Below, piece after piece: positions 1-7,726 of a DNA stretch of 33,837 bases (positions are counted from its first letter, which is position 1; every line of letters begins with the position of its first letter). Source of the stretch: Peptococcaceae bacterium BICA1-8. Its GTDB lineage: Bacteria; Bacillota; Peptococcia; Peptococcales; BICA1-8. The position numbers and the translations under genes were made by a program. The notes below the pieces were generated by a model. It had not been told where the DNA came from and searched no databases. It was given only the letters and a program-made list of their open reading frames with translations. The DNA is taken from assembly GCA_000802045.1 (NCBI GenBank), contig JUEF01000071.1, positions 1 through 33,837 of the forward strand. The letters run 5' to 3'.

Positions 1-53
1 TAGATTAAGATTTCGCTTCGCTAGATTAAGAGCAAAGATTAATAGCATAGATT

Positions 54-80
54 AAAACGGTGCCTAGTGCACCGTTTTTT
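54..80 (+). terminator. Rho-independent terminator at window start
   Basis: A 7-bp stem ACGGTGC/GCACCGT (57-63 and 69-75) with a 5-nt loop is preceded by A residues and followed by a T run. It probably ends a transcript from a gene left of the window. The flanking A and T runs make it potentially bidirectional. Confidence 0.75.
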
Positions 81-135
81 AAATATAGCAATAAATTAGA
101 AATTAGTGCTACGCGAGCGAAGCAATCCCTGCCTG

Positions 136-224
136 TGTCAGACGCAAAATTATGCCCCCAAAGTATGTCGGACCCATAATTTTCACCCAGTAGTAGTTAT
201 CAGACCAACATTTTAACCAAGGAG
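136..224. repeat. Three tandem degenerate ~30-bp repeats, possible IS end remnant
   Basis: Copies begin at 136 (TGTCAGACGCAAAATTATG), 166 (TGTCGGACCCATAATTTTC) and 198 (TATCAGACCAACATTTTAA), so the pitch is 30-32 bp. A related copy, with the same upstream TGCYTG context, lies at 33746-33775. Multiple ordered repeats of this size are characteristic of the termini of some insertion sequences, for example the IS21 family. No transposase lies nearby, so the link to a mobile element is inference. Confidence 0.45.
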
Positions 225-262
225 CAAAAAAAGAGCAACCTAAGAGATTGTTTGATTATATG

Positions 263-292
263 TTGTGATATTTTGGTAAACTGTTATATAAT
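263..292 (+). promoter_or_regulatory. Probable sigma-A promoter of ispE
   Basis: TTGTGA (263-268) and TATAAT (287-292) are separated by 18 bp. The site is 45 nt upstream of the ispE start and is the only good -10 hexamer in this spacer. Confidence 0.5.
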
Positions 293-337
293 AAATATAA
301 TTTATATTGTTGGACATTATTGAGAAGAGGTCAAGTT

Positions 338-1225
338 ATGAAAAAAGCAGTAATTAAGGCCTATGCAAAGTTAAATCTTATTTTAGATGTTCTCGAAAAA
401 AGAGAAGATGGTTACCATGAAGTTGAGATGATTATGCAGGCTATCAGCCTTTATGATCTAATAACTATAAAATCTGGAGAGGGGATAAATGTTACAACAA
501 ACCACCCCTTGGTGCCGTTAGATGAGAGAAACCTGGCTTATCAGGCAGCAGCTTTATTGATAAAAAAATATCCTGATATACCCGGTGTAGAGATAAATAT
601 CGAAAAAAATATTCCAATGGAAGCTGGTCTTGCTGGCGGCAGCACAGATGCTGCTGCAGTGCTAATAGGGATGAATAAACTGTATTCCTTAAAGATGGAT
701 AGTGCTGAGTTATTAGAAAAAGGAGCTCTATTAGGTTCTGATGTTCCTTTTTGTATCTTAGGCTCCACTGCTCTAGCTAAAGGGCGGGGGGAAATAATAG
801 AGGAAATCACTCAATGTCCAAAACTGTGGGTAGTTTTAGTTAAGCCTGACTTTGGAGTTAAGACAAAAGAGGTATATCAGAATTTAATTTTGTCGGACAT
901 AACAAGTCGCCCCGATTTAGGAGGATATATTAATGCTTTACAGGTTGGAGATATTTCTCACTTATTTAATAAAACCGCTAATGTGTTGGAATATAGTACT
1001 TTCAAGCTCTATCCTAAGGTAAAAAAATTAAAAGAAAATCTACAAGCCATGGGCGCAAAAAGTTTATTGATGTCAGGAAGTGGCCCTACAATTTATGCTT
1101 TATTTACTGCTCAAAAGGATGCAGATACCTTTGCTAGTGATGTAAGAAAAGGATGTACTCATCAAGTCTGGGTAGCCCATACTCTAAATAAAGAAATATT
1201 AAACGAAAGGGTGGAGATATTATGA
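338..1225 (+). CDS. ispE: 4-diphosphocytidyl-2-C-methyl-D-erythritol kinase
   Basis: IspE phosphorylates CDP-methylerythritol at the 2-hydroxyl, the fourth step of the cytosolic MEP pathway to isoprenoid precursors. The 295-residue product has the usual length. It shows the N-terminal AYAKLNL substrate-binding segment (Lys11), the GHMP-kinase ATP loop PMEAGLAGGSTD at residues 93-104, the GSDVPF segment with the likely catalytic Asp135, and the C-terminal GHMP motif MSGSGPTIYALF. ATG 338 is preferred over an in-frame TTG at 320 because GAGAAGAGG (322-330) sits 7 nt before it and MKKAVIKAYAKLNL matches the family N terminus. The stop overlaps the next start as ATGA, so translational coupling to the GntR gene is likely. 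Identification is firm. Confidence 0.97.
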   Translation: MKKAVIKAYAKLNLILDVLEKREDGYHEVEMIMQAISLYDLITIKSGEGINVTTNHPLVPLDERNLAYQAAALLIKKYPDIPGVEINIEKNIPMEAGLAGGSTDAAAVLIGMNKLYSLKMDSAELLEKGALLGSDVPFCILGSTALAKGRGEIIEEITQCPKLWVVLVKPDFGVKTKEVYQNLILSDITSRPDLGGYINALQVGDISHLFNKTANVLEYSTFKLYPKVKKLKENLQAMGAKSLLMSGSGPTIYALFTAQKDADTFASDVRKGCTHQVWVAHTLNKEILNERVEIL

Positions 1226-1923
1226 ACTTGGGAAGAAGACTTATTCCGGTTAAACTAGATGGGTATAAACCATTAAGAGAAATTGTCTTTGAAACTTTAA
1301 GAGATGCAATAATTAATCAGGTTTTAAGGCCTGGTGAAAGGCTGATGGAAATTCAACTAGCTGAAGAATTGGGGGTCAGCAGAACTCCGGTACGGGAAGC
1401 TATTAGAAAGCTGGAACTTGAGGGGCTTATAGTAATGGTTCCTCGAAGGGGAGTTTATGTTGCGGGCATTTCTATGAAAGACATTCATGAAGTATTTGAA
1501 GTGCGTTCTGCTCTGGAAGCATTAGCAGCAAGCCTTGCGGCAGAGCGCATTACTGAAGAAGAGCTTGAAGAAATGGAACGGCGGCTGGTAGAAGAAGCAG
1601 AGGAAACAGAAGCCAACAATTTGCGCAATATCGTAGAAATTGATACTTCCTTCCATGACCTTTTGTATAAAGCAGCCCGTAACGAAAGACTGGTTAACTT
1701 TGTTAACCTTCTACAGGAACAGCTGCAGCGTTTCCGTTCAGCTTCTTTGGCGCGGCCAGGCAGGGGGAAAGTTACCCTGGAAGAACACAGGAAGATTGTG
1801 GAGGCTTTAGCTGATCGCAATGGTAAACTGGCTGGGCAGCTAGCCCGTGAACATATAGAAAGTGCCGAACATGCTATGATGTTATCTTTGGAGAAACAAG
1901 GGTTATACTATGAAGAAGATTAA
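1222..1923 (+). CDS. GntR-family (FadR subfamily) transcriptional regulator with FCD domain
   Basis: This 233-residue protein has an N-terminal winged helix, roughly residues 12-78, with typical GntR signatures (LRPGERLMEIQLAEELGVSR and TPVREAIRKLELEGLI). A mostly helical FCD ligand-binding domain, about residues 85-215, includes the helix EVFEVRSALEALAASLAAER. FadR-type regulators bind DNA as dimers and respond to small carboxylic acids. The effector here cannot be read from sequence. The gene overlaps ispE by 4 bp and is followed 21 bp later by a nucleotidyltransferase gene, so it sits inside an apparent ispE operon without its own promoter. Family assignment is strong; target and ligand are unknown. 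Confidence 0.92.
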   Translation: MNLGRRLIPVKLDGYKPLREIVFETLRDAIINQVLRPGERLMEIQLAEELGVSRTPVREAIRKLELEGLIVMVPRRGVYVAGISMKDIHEVFEVRSALEALAASLAAERITEEELEEMERRLVEEAEETEANNLRNIVEIDTSFHDLLYKAARNERLVNFVNLLQEQLQRFRSASLARPGRGKVTLEEHRKIVEALADRNGKLAGQLAREHIESAEHAMMLSLEKQGLYYEED

Positions 1924-1944
1924 CAAAGGAGAGGGGTCCTTGTT

Positions 1945-2703
1945 TTGGCCAAGGCAATTGTATTGGCGGGGAGCTCTAATAAAGAGAGTTTAAAAAAGTG
2001 CAGCAATGCTCTCCATGAGTCGCTAATAAAAATTGGCAATAAGTGTATGGTTGAGTATGTAGTTGACGCATTAAAGGAGTCCCATGAAGTGGACGGTATT
2101 ATTGTTTCTGGTCCAAGAAAGTACTTAGAGGGGATATTGCTGGAAAACCAGGGATTACAGTTAGTTGAAAACGGACCAACAATCCTGCAAAGTCTTCTGA
2201 ATGCTTTAGAACTTTTAGAGATAAAGTCAGATTCCAAGGTGCTGGTGGTTACCGCTGATATACCTCTAATAACAGGTGAAATTATTGATAGTTTTCTAAA
2301 AAATTGTGATGGAGAAGATGCCGATTTTGTTTACCCTGTAATATCTAAGGACATAAATCAGGCTAAGTTTCCTGGGGTAAAAAGAACTTATGCCAAGCTC
2401 AAGGATGGAGTATATACAGGAGGCAATATTTTTCTAATAAATCCTCAAATTATCGGATATTGTGCACCAAAGGCAGAAGAACTGGTTATCCTTAGAAAAA
2501 GTCCGTTGCAGTTGGTAAACTATATCGGTGTTAGGTATTTCTTTAAATATATTTTCAGAAGCTTATCCATAAAAGATGTAGAGCAACGCATCTCACAGCT
2601 TTTCAATATCAAAGGAAGGGCTATTGTCGTAACCTATCCGGAGATTGGTGTTGATGTGGATAAACTTAGTGATTTAGAGCTGGTGGAGAAGATATTAGGG
2701 TAA
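1945..2703 (+). CDS. MobA-like nucleotidyltransferase family protein (NTP_transf_3)
   Basis: The 252-residue protein starts with the fold signature AKAIVLAG, normally followed by a glycine- and arginine-rich nucleotide loop. Here the loop reads SSNKESLKKCSNALHES, a divergent version. The segment VLVVTADIPLITGEIID carries the metal-binding Asp expected in this family (TADIPL), and the middle part YTGGNIFLINP resembles the N-G/G-N-I segment of MobA and IspD-type enzymes. It probably joins a nucleotide to an acceptor, but the acceptor is unknown. The start is a TTG at 1945, with AAAGGAGAGGGG (1925-1936) about 8 nt upstream. It is the last gene of the ispE-GntR group and is followed by a terminator. 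Confidence 0.8.
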   Translation: MAKAIVLAGSSNKESLKKCSNALHESLIKIGNKCMVEYVVDALKESHEVDGIIVSGPRKYLEGILLENQGLQLVENGPTILQSLLNALELLEIKSDSKVLVVTADIPLITGEIIDSFLKNCDGEDADFVYPVISKDINQAKFPGVKRTYAKLKDGVYTGGNIFLINPQIIGYCAPKAEELVILRKSPLQLVNYIGVRYFFKYIFRSLSIKDVEQRISQLFNIKGRAIVVTYPEIGVDVDKLSDLELVEKILG

Positions 2704-2711
2704 AAAACTAA

Positions 2712-2725
2712 TATTTAACCACGGG
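2712..2725 (+). repeat. TATTTAACCACGGG dispersed repeat, short copy
   Basis: TATTTAACCACGGG here recurs at 6589, 17825 and, inverted, at 23081-23130. All four copies lie in spacers, two of them directly after a coding region or terminator. This copy is truncated after the first 14 bp. Confidence 0.55.
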
Positions 2726-2748
2726 CTCCTAAAAGAATTATGTCTCCA

Positions 2749-2776
2749 GCCGCCCACGGGCGGTTTTGTTTTTTTA
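2749..2776 (+). terminator. Terminator after the ispE operon
   Basis: GC-rich hairpin CCGCC/GGCGG (2750-2763) is followed by TTTTGTTTTTTT. It closes the ispE-GntR-nucleotidyltransferase transcription unit 46 nt after the last stop codon. Confidence 0.85.
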
Positions 2777-2842
2777 CTGTAGGGGGGGACTACCCACAGA
2801 GTACAGGTCTCGCTACGTCAAATAAATTTTCCAAGTCTCGCC

Positions 2843-2870
2843 TTGACGCCATCCAAGTTTTCTTTATAAT
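2843..2870 (+). promoter_or_regulatory. Probable sigma-A promoter of purR
   Basis: TTGACG (2843-2848) and TATAAT (2865-2870) are separated by 16 bp. Transcription would begin near 2877, giving a leader of about 78 nt to the purR start. Confidence 0.75.
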
Positions 2871-2885
2871 GAAGGATAAGTGAAT

Positions 2886-2928
2886 AAATACGAGGGAGAT
2901 AGGGATTAATATTCGGGAATTCGTATTT
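2886..2928. promoter_or_regulatory. Inverted repeat in purR leader, candidate autoregulatory operator
   Basis: AAATACGA (2886-2893) and TCGTATTT (2921-2928) form a perfect 8-bp inverted repeat 27 nt apart, just downstream of the predicted start point. The enclosed ATATTCGGGAATT partly resembles a reversed PurBox (core GTTCGG), with mismatches. B. subtilis PurR represses its own gene through paired PurBoxes, so an operator is plausible. An RNA hairpin is the alternative. Confidence 0.35.
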
Positions 2929-2954
2929 CAAATATAAATTTGGGGGTGAAAAGA

Positions 2955-3779
2955 GTGGATAAATGGCGTAGAAGTGAACGAATGGTGTTGATAACTAAAA
3001 TGCTTTTAGAAAATCCCCATCAGTTATTTACCCTTGGATATTTTGCGGAAATATTTCAGTCAGCAAAATCAAGTATTAGTGAAGATTTGAGTATAATTAA
3101 GATTGCTTTTCTAGAGACGGGGCAGGGAAATATGGAAACCGTTTCTGGTGCAGCAGGTGGTGTTAGATACTTACCTTACAATAGCCCGGCTATTGAAAAG
3201 GAATTTTTGGATGATTTGGCTCGGAGATTATCTGACCCAAGAAGGATTTTGCCTGGTGGATACTTATATATGACAGATATAATCTATAACCCAGCAATTG
3301 TGGCTAAAATTGGTACAATATTTGCGCACCGCTTTGTAGGAAAAGAGCCTGATTATATAGTAACTGTTGAGACTAAAGGTATTCCCTTAGCTTTTATGAC
3401 TGCTAAGGCTTTTAATGTATCACTGGTTATTATTAGAGATGATAGTAGGGTAACAGAAGGTTCAGCTTTGAGTATTAATTACTTTTCAGGGTCTTCAAAA
3501 AAAATTGGAACTATGTCATTGGCTCGACGGGCATTAGAGCCAGATGCCAAGGTAATCATTATTGACGATTTTATGAAAGCTGGTGGCACAGCTAAAGGTA
3601 TGATTGATTTGATGAAAGAGTTTAAAGCCGTAGTATTGGGTATGGGTGTTTTAGTTGATACTAAGGAGCCGGAAAATAAACTGGTAGAAAACTATTTAGG
3701 ACTACTTGAACTAAAAGAATTAGATGAAAAGAACGAAAAGGTGACCATTCATTCAAAAAAAACAATTGAGGATGTATAA
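2955..3779 (+). CDS. purR: Pur operon repressor PurR
   Basis: PurR represses purine synthesis and transport genes, and PRPP relieves binding. The 274-residue product has an N-terminal winged-helix domain, about residues 1-75 (the segment LGYFAEIFQSAKSSISEDLS holds the recognition region). A type I phosphoribosyltransferase fold follows, with the PRPP loop VIIIDDFMKAGGTAKGM near residues 198-214. The length is close to B. subtilis PurR (285). GTG 2955 is chosen because GGGGGTG (2942-2948) lies 6 nt before it and VDKWRRSERM matches the family N terminus; an upstream in-frame TTG at 2940 lacks a ribosome site. The gene has its own promoter and is followed by spoVG. Identification is firm. Confidence 0.96.
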   Translation: MDKWRRSERMVLITKMLLENPHQLFTLGYFAEIFQSAKSSISEDLSIIKIAFLETGQGNMETVSGAAGGVRYLPYNSPAIEKEFLDDLARRLSDPRRILPGGYLYMTDIIYNPAIVAKIGTIFAHRFVGKEPDYIVTVETKGIPLAFMTAKAFNVSLVIIRDDSRVTEGSALSINYFSGSSKKIGTMSLARRALEPDAKVIIIDDFMKAGGTAKGMIDLMKEFKAVVLGMGVLVDTKEPENKLVENYLGLLELKELDEKNEKVTIHSKKTIEDV

Positions 3780-3813
3780 AAACTATATTTATTGGTAAAT
3801 TTCTTATAGTAAA

Positions 3814-3840
3814 GAAGGATTTTCCATATTATTGACGAAT
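3814..3840 (+). promoter_or_regulatory. Sigma-H promoter of spoVG
   Basis: GAAGGATTT (3814-3822) matches the sigma-H -35 consensus RnAGGAWWW at every position. GACGAAT (3834-3840) matches the -10 consensus RnnGAAT at every position. The spacer is 11 bp, within the known 11-12 bp range. spoVG is the classical sigma-H-dependent gene of B. subtilis. Confidence 0.85.
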
Positions 3841-3890
3841 ATCGTCATTGATGTCAAAATGTTCCGCATATCAGGAAGGTGGTGAAGCAA

Positions 3891-4145
3891 TTGAATATTA
3901 CAGATGTACGGATTAGAAAGATAAATGTGGATGGCAGAATGAAGGCGATAGTTTCCGTTACTTTTGATGATGCCTTCGTAGTTCATGATGTTAAGGTAGT
4001 TGAGGGTCAAAAAGGGCTATTTGTTGCTATGCCTAGTAAGAAGATGCCTGATGGAGAATTTAGAGATATTGCCCATCCAATCTCTTCTACAGCTAGGGAT
4101 GTCATTCAGAGTGCCGTTTTAAAGGCTTATGAAGAAGCAATGTAA
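3891..4145 (+). CDS. spoVG: Septation/stage V sporulation regulator SpoVG
   Basis: SpoVG is a small nucleic-acid-binding regulator that affects asymmetric septation, cortex formation and, in several Firmicutes, virulence and cell-wall genes. The product has 84 residues. It contains the family core [10 protein letters not shown] and [20 protein letters not shown], ending with the helix [15 protein letters not shown]. The likely start is TTG 3891 (N terminus [10 protein letters not shown], aligning with MEVTDVRLRR of B. subtilis), with AGGAAGGTGG (3873-3882) 8 nt upstream. Alternative GTG codons at 3879 and 3882 would place the start inside the ribosome site. A sigma-H promoter lies 50 nt upstream and a terminator directly follows. 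Confidence 0.97.
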   Translation: MNITDVRIRKINVDGRMKAIVSVTFDDAFVVHDVKVVEGQKGLFVAMPSKKMPDGEFRDIAHPISSTARDVIQSAVLKAYEEAM

Positions 4146-4159
4146 AGGACTCTAACCCG

Positions 4160-4188
4160 AAAAGGAGCGTAAAGAGCTCCTTTTTTAT
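4160..4188 (+). terminator. Terminator after spoVG
   Basis: AAAAGGAGC (4160-4168) pairs with GCTCCTTTT (4176-4184) around a 7-nt loop and runs into a T tract. It isolates the sigma-H-driven spoVG message from glmU. Confidence 0.85.
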
Positions 4189-4255
4189 TTAATTTTTTTA
4201 AAATATGTGGTATAACTATTAATAGTTGAAAACTGGGGGTTAGGGGTGCAAATTA

Positions 4256-5620
4256 ATGGATTCTACAGCAATAGTTTTAGCAGCAGGTCAAGGTACGCGG
4301 ATGAAGTCCAAATTACCAAAGGTTCTCCATAAAGTAGCAGGCATTCCAATGCTGGGCCATGTACTTAATACTTTGGAAAGAGCAGATGTAAAGAGGAAAA
4401 TTGTAGTGCTGGGACATGGTGCGGAACTGATTGAAAAATGGCTGCCAGAGGGGATAGAAGTTGTTTACCAGTGGGAACAGTTGGGCACAGGTCATGCTGT
4501 CCTGCAAGCTGAAAAATTATTACAAGGCGTAACCGGGAATGTCATGGTCGTCTGTGGTGATACCCCTCTTTTACAGAAACTTACCTTAGAGAATTTGCAA
4601 CAAAGGCATATTGATACACAGGCTCAAGTTACTATATTGACCGCCGTAATTTCTGATCCCCAGGGTTATGGTAGAATTATTAGGGAAAATAACCAGATAC
4701 AAGCTATCATTGAAGAAAAAGATGCAAAGGACCAGGAAAAAGCTATCCGGGAGATTAATACAGGTACATATTGTTTTTCTGCGGATTTTCTAATAAATAG
4801 CTTAGCTAAATTAACAAATACTAATGCTCAAGGCGAATATTACCTTACTGATCTTATTAAATTAGCAGTTAAGGAAGGGCTGAAGGTTGAAGCATTTGTT
4901 TTAGATGATATAAAAGAAAGTTTAGGTATTAATAACCGGATTCAATTAGCCGAGGCGGAAAAGGTGCTGCAGCTAAGGGCCTTGGAGAAGTTAATGTTAG
5001 CCGGTGTGACTATTATTGACCCATCTTCTACTTATATAGGTTGCGCTGTAGAGGTGGGGGCTGATAGCATAATTTACCCAGGTACAATTTTGGAGGGCAA
5101 GACCGTTATTGGGCAGGATTGTCTCATCGGTCCTGGAGTAAGGATTGGAGAAAGCGCTATCGGTAATAACTGCCAAATCCAAAATGCGGTTATTTTAGAA
5201 AGCAAGGTTGGTAATAACTGCAGCATAGGACCCTTCGCCTACTTAAGGCCAGGGACAATCTTAGAGGACAATGTCAAAATTGGTGATTTTGTGGAGATTA
5301 AAAAATCAGTTATAGGCAGAGGCAGTAAAGTACCCCATTTATCTTATATAGGTGATGCTTTTTTAGGGGAAAAAGTGAATATAGGCTGTGGTACAATAAC
5401 TTGTAACTATGATGGGAAAAATAAGTACATAACTCGGATTGAGGATGATGCTTTCATAGGTAGCAATACCAATCTTATTGCGCCTGTGACGGTGGGGAAA
5501 AATGCTGTAATAGGTGCAGGCTCGACCATAAATAAGGATGTACCAGCAAACGCCTTAGGCATAGCCAGAGAAATACAGAAAAATATCCCGGATTGGGCTA
5601 AAAGTACTAAGGATAATTAG
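4256..5620 (+). CDS. glmU: Bifunctional UDP-N-acetylglucosamine pyrophosphorylase / glucosamine-1-phosphate N-acetyltransferase
   Basis: GlmU acetylates glucosamine-1-phosphate and then uridylates it to UDP-GlcNAc, the precursor for peptidoglycan and teichoic acids. The 454-residue length is standard. The N-terminal uridyltransferase domain (about 1-228) shows [18 protein letters not shown], the QLGTGHAV uracil-binding segment and the metal-site CGDTPLL. The C-terminal left-handed beta-helix has many hexapeptide repeats and the acetyltransferase signatures [20 protein letters not shown] and [15 protein letters not shown]. The start is ATG 4256 with AGGGG about 9 nt upstream. prs follows after 14 nt, so the two genes are almost certainly cotranscribed, as in Bacillus. 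Confidence 0.98.
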   Translation: MDSTAIVLAAGQGTRMKSKLPKVLHKVAGIPMLGHVLNTLERADVKRKIVVLGHGAELIEKWLPEGIEVVYQWEQLGTGHAVLQAEKLLQGVTGNVMVVCGDTPLLQKLTLENLQQRHIDTQAQVTILTAVISDPQGYGRIIRENNQIQAIIEEKDAKDQEKAIREINTGTYCFSADFLINSLAKLTNTNAQGEYYLTDLIKLAVKEGLKVEAFVLDDIKESLGINNRIQLAEAEKVLQLRALEKLMLAGVTIIDPSSTYIGCAVEVGADSIIYPGTILEGKTVIGQDCLIGPGVRIGESAIGNNCQIQNAVILESKVGNNCSIGPFAYLRPGTILEDNVKIGDFVEIKKSVIGRGSKVPHLSYIGDAFLGEKVNIGCGTITCNYDGKNKYITRIEDDAFIGSNTNLIAPVTVGKNAVIGAGSTINKDVPANALGIAREIQKNIPDWAKSTKDN

Positions 5621-5634
5621 GAGGTCTAGACAGG

Positions 5635-6582
5635 ATGTCAAAAAGGCATAACAACTTAAAAATTCTTAGCGGTAATGCAAATATTAAGCTAGCAGAAGAA
5701 ATTTCGGAGTATATGGGTTTGGAGTTAGGCAGCAGTAAGGTAGGACGTTTTAGTGATGGAGAAATTAATGTTAATATTGATGAAAGTGTAAGAGGGGCAG
5801 ATGTATTTATCTTGCAATCCACCTCAACTCCAGTTAATGATAATTTAATGGAGCTATTAATAATGACTGATGCTGTGCGAAGAGCATCAGCCCGGAGGAT
5901 TACCGCTGTCTTACCTTATTATGGTTATGCTCGCCAAGATAGAAAAGCTAGAGCCCGTGATCCTATTACGGCTAAATTGGTAGCAAATTTGATCGTTCAA
6001 GCTGGGGCTCGCAGGGTTTTGACTATGGATTTACATGCTGGACAGATTCAAGGGTTTTTTGATGTTCCCGTGGACCACCTTTTAGGTGTCCCTATTTTAG
6101 CAGAATACTATAAAAATAAAGGCTTAGAGGATGTAGTTGTGGTTTCTCCGGATATGGGCGGGGTTACCAGGGCGAGAAACTTAGCAGAACGTATTGGTGC
6201 GCCCCTAGCTATAATTGATAAACGCAGACCAATGCCAAATGTGTCAGAGGTAATGAATATTATTGGAGAAATTAAAGGCAAAAATGTTATTATGACTGAT
6301 GATATTATTGATACGGCAGGAACTATTACTAATGGTGCTGAAGCATTATTAGAGCGGGGTGCAAAAAGTGTTTTTGCCTGCTGTACCCATGCTGTGCTCT
6401 CTGGTCCTGCTATTACTCGTTTGGAGAAGTCGCCTATTACGGAATTAGTGACTACAAATACGATACCTTTAACTAAAGAGAAAAGTCTTGATAAATTGAA
6501 AGTCCTTTCAGTTGCACCAATCATGGGTGAGGCAATTATCCGTATTCATGAAGACCTCTCGGTGAGCAAGCTTTTTGACTAA
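5635..6582 (+). CDS. prs: Ribose-phosphate pyrophosphokinase
   Basis: Prs makes PRPP from ribose-5-phosphate and ATP, feeding purine, pyrimidine, histidine and tryptophan synthesis. PRPP is also the effector of the PurR encoded upstream. The 315-residue protein has the class I signatures: the flexible loop [15 protein letters not shown], the [18 protein letters not shown] region, [17 protein letters not shown] and the PRPP-binding loop [15 protein letters not shown] strong ribosome site (TAGGAGGT) lies 10 nt before ATG 5635. The gene is tightly spaced after glmU. No standard terminator follows, only a long hairpin at 6691. Confidence 0.98.
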   Translation: MSKRHNNLKILSGNANIKLAEEISEYMGLELGSSKVGRFSDGEINVNIDESVRGADVFILQSTSTPVNDNLMELLIMTDAVRRASARRITAVLPYYGYARQDRKARARDPITAKLVANLIVQAGARRVLTMDLHAGQIQGFFDVPVDHLLGVPILAEYYKNKGLEDVVVVSPDMGGVTRARNLAERIGAPLAIIDKRRPMPNVSEVMNIIGEIKGKNVIMTDDIIDTAGTITNGAEALLERGAKSVFACCTHAVLSGPAITRLEKSPITELVTTNTIPLTKEKSLDKLKVLSVAPIMGEAIIRIHEDLSVSKLFD

Positions 6583-6588
6583 ATCTAT

Positions 6589-6601
6589 TATTTAACCACG
6601 G
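6589..6601 (+). repeat. TATTTAACCACGG dispersed repeat, short copy
   Basis: This is the second short copy of the TATTTAACCACGG family, starting 7 nt after the prs stop codon. Fuller copies lie at 17825 and 23081-23130. Confidence 0.5.
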
Positions 6602-6645
6602 CTATATTAACTAATAACTAAGGCTAAGGTTGAGGCTAAGAAAAA

Positions 6646-6692
6646 ACTTAACCTTAACCTAGCGTAATGAAATGTAGCGAAACCTTAACCTT
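6646..6692 (-). repeat. TTTCGCT..CGCTAG dispersed repeat (inverted copy)
   Basis: Read on the minus strand this is AAGGTTAAGGTTTCGCTAC followed by a short insertion, then CGCTAGGTTAAGG. It matches the plus-strand copy at 29592-29628 apart from the insertion. Flanks consist of AAGGTT-type hexamers, as at 29592. Related copies with GATTAA flanks occur at 1, 8805, 13727 and 14672. Confidence 0.6.
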
Positions 6693-6729
6693 CAATAAAT
6701 AGCCACATGCTATGTGGCTATTTATTGAA
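6691..6729. terminator. Long perfect hairpin between prs and rplY, possible bidirectional terminator
   Basis: TTCAATAAATAGCCACAT (6691-6708) and its exact complement at 6712-6729 form an 18-bp stem with a 3-nt loop. No clean T run follows immediately, so termination is uncertain. An mRNA-stabilising or processing role is possible. Confidence 0.5.
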
Positions 6730-6789
6730 TGCATGTTTTCCTTCCTTTCTTGCTGGGCATACTACCTAGATGAAAGGAGCGGATGAAAT

Positions 6790-7407
6790 ATGAAGTCAAT
6801 TAATTTGGAAATTACGGAAAGAAATGCCTCCCTAGGCAGAGGTGCCTTAAATAAGTTGAGGAAACAGGGAGTTCTGCCGGGTATTATTTACGGAACAAAA
6901 ATTGGAAATGCATCGGTTTTAATGGCAAAAAAGGATTTAATAAATGTGCTCAACTCCCATGGGCATAATGCCATAATTACGCTTAATATTAAGGGGCAAA
7001 CTATCCAAGCCATGATTAAAGAAATCCAGCGGCATCCAGTTACTGGACATTATTGGCATATAGATTTTGGCGAGATTTCCATGCATAAGAAAATACGGAC
7101 AGAAATCCAGATTCATTTTGAAGGTGAGCCGGAGGGTGTAAAAGACGGTGGAATTGTCCAGCATAACGATACAGCTGTAGAAATTGAGTGTCTGCCCCAT
7201 GACATACCAGAAAGGGTTATTTTAGACGTAAGCTCATTAAAAATAGGGGATAAGCTTACTGTAGCAGATATAATGGTTGGTGAGAATGTACAAATCTTGT
7301 CAGAACCGGAAAAATTGTTGGTTGCAGTAATTCAGCCAACTATGGATAATGAAGAAGAGGAAGATCAGGAAGCTAATGAAGAAACAAAGGCGGAGGAAAC
7401 ACCTTAG
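6790..7407 (+). CDS. rplY: 50S ribosomal protein L25/general stress protein Ctc
   Basis: This is the long, CTC-type form of L25, which binds 5S rRNA. The N-terminal L25 domain (about 1-92) contains RNASLGRGALNKLRKQGVLP and IQRHPVTGHYWHIDFGEI. The C-terminal TL5/CTC beta domain (about 98-185) contains VKDGGIVQHNDTAVEIECLP and DIPERVILDVSSLKIGD. A strongly acidic tail of about 20 residues ends the 205-residue protein. ATG 6790 is preceded by AAAGGAGCGGATGAA. In B. subtilis ctc follows prs and is induced by sigma-B. I see no sigma-B promoter here. Confidence 0.96.
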   Translation: MKSINLEITERNASLGRGALNKLRKQGVLPGIIYGTKIGNASVLMAKKDLINVLNSHGHNAIITLNIKGQTIQAMIKEIQRHPVTGHYWHIDFGEISMHKKIRTEIQIHFEGEPEGVKDGGIVQHNDTAVEIECLPHDIPERVILDVSSLKIGDKLTVADIMVGENVQILSEPEKLLVAVIQPTMDNEEEEDQEANEETKAEETP

Positions 7408-7585
7408 ACTGGAGTACAAGAATAGATAATTTTAGAGACGAGTGGTCAGTTGGGAGGAAGCTGAATACTCGTCTAAACTCATTTTCTTATACTGCTAGAC
7501 TGCGGGTCAGTGGGCGAGTCTAAAGCTTACGAGATACTTAAGTGGTCAGTGGGCGAGTGGGCGAGCTAAGAGTACGAAAAGGCAT
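7408..7585. other. Spacer with degenerate GGTCAGTGGGCGAG repeats
   Basis: There is no credible gene in 7408-7720. The first half holds three imperfect copies of GTCAGTGGGCGAGT-like sequence (about 7446, 7506 and 7545), the last extended by a second GTGGGCGAG unit. The ACGAGT/ACTCGT words at 7439-7473 can pair. The second half is the 29-bp-unit element described separately. Confidence 0.5.
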
Positions 7586-7674
7586 CGATGAATGGCAGCA
7601 TTTTGGGATGCATCTGCTTTTTGGTTAAACTGCATGATGCATCAGATGAATGGCAATTTATTTTGATGCATCCC
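7586..7674 (+). repeat. 89-bp dispersed element, copy A: three 29-bp units ending in GATGCATC
   Basis: GATGCATC palindromes occur at 7607, 7636 and 7665, exactly 29 bp apart, each closing a 29-bp unit. Units 1 and 3 both begin GATGAATGGCA after one base. The whole 89 bp aligns without gaps to the minus strand of 18258-18346 with 11 mismatches by my count (about 88% identity). It lies between rplY and pth, where no gene is present. Confidence 0.85.
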
Positions 7675-7726
7675 GTGATATTGACCTGTAAGCAAATACA
7701 CTTTAGAGAGATGGGGGGGAATGGGA

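Noticed and set aside
6758..6764. Forespore promoter before rplY (CATACTA)
   Set aside because: No -35 element lies 17-18 bp upstream; the nearest TGAATG is 26 bp away.
7586..7674. CRISPR array
   Set aside because: The 29-bp pitch is suggestive, but only three units exist, they lack unique spacers, and the whole block recurs inverted at 18258. No cas genes are present.
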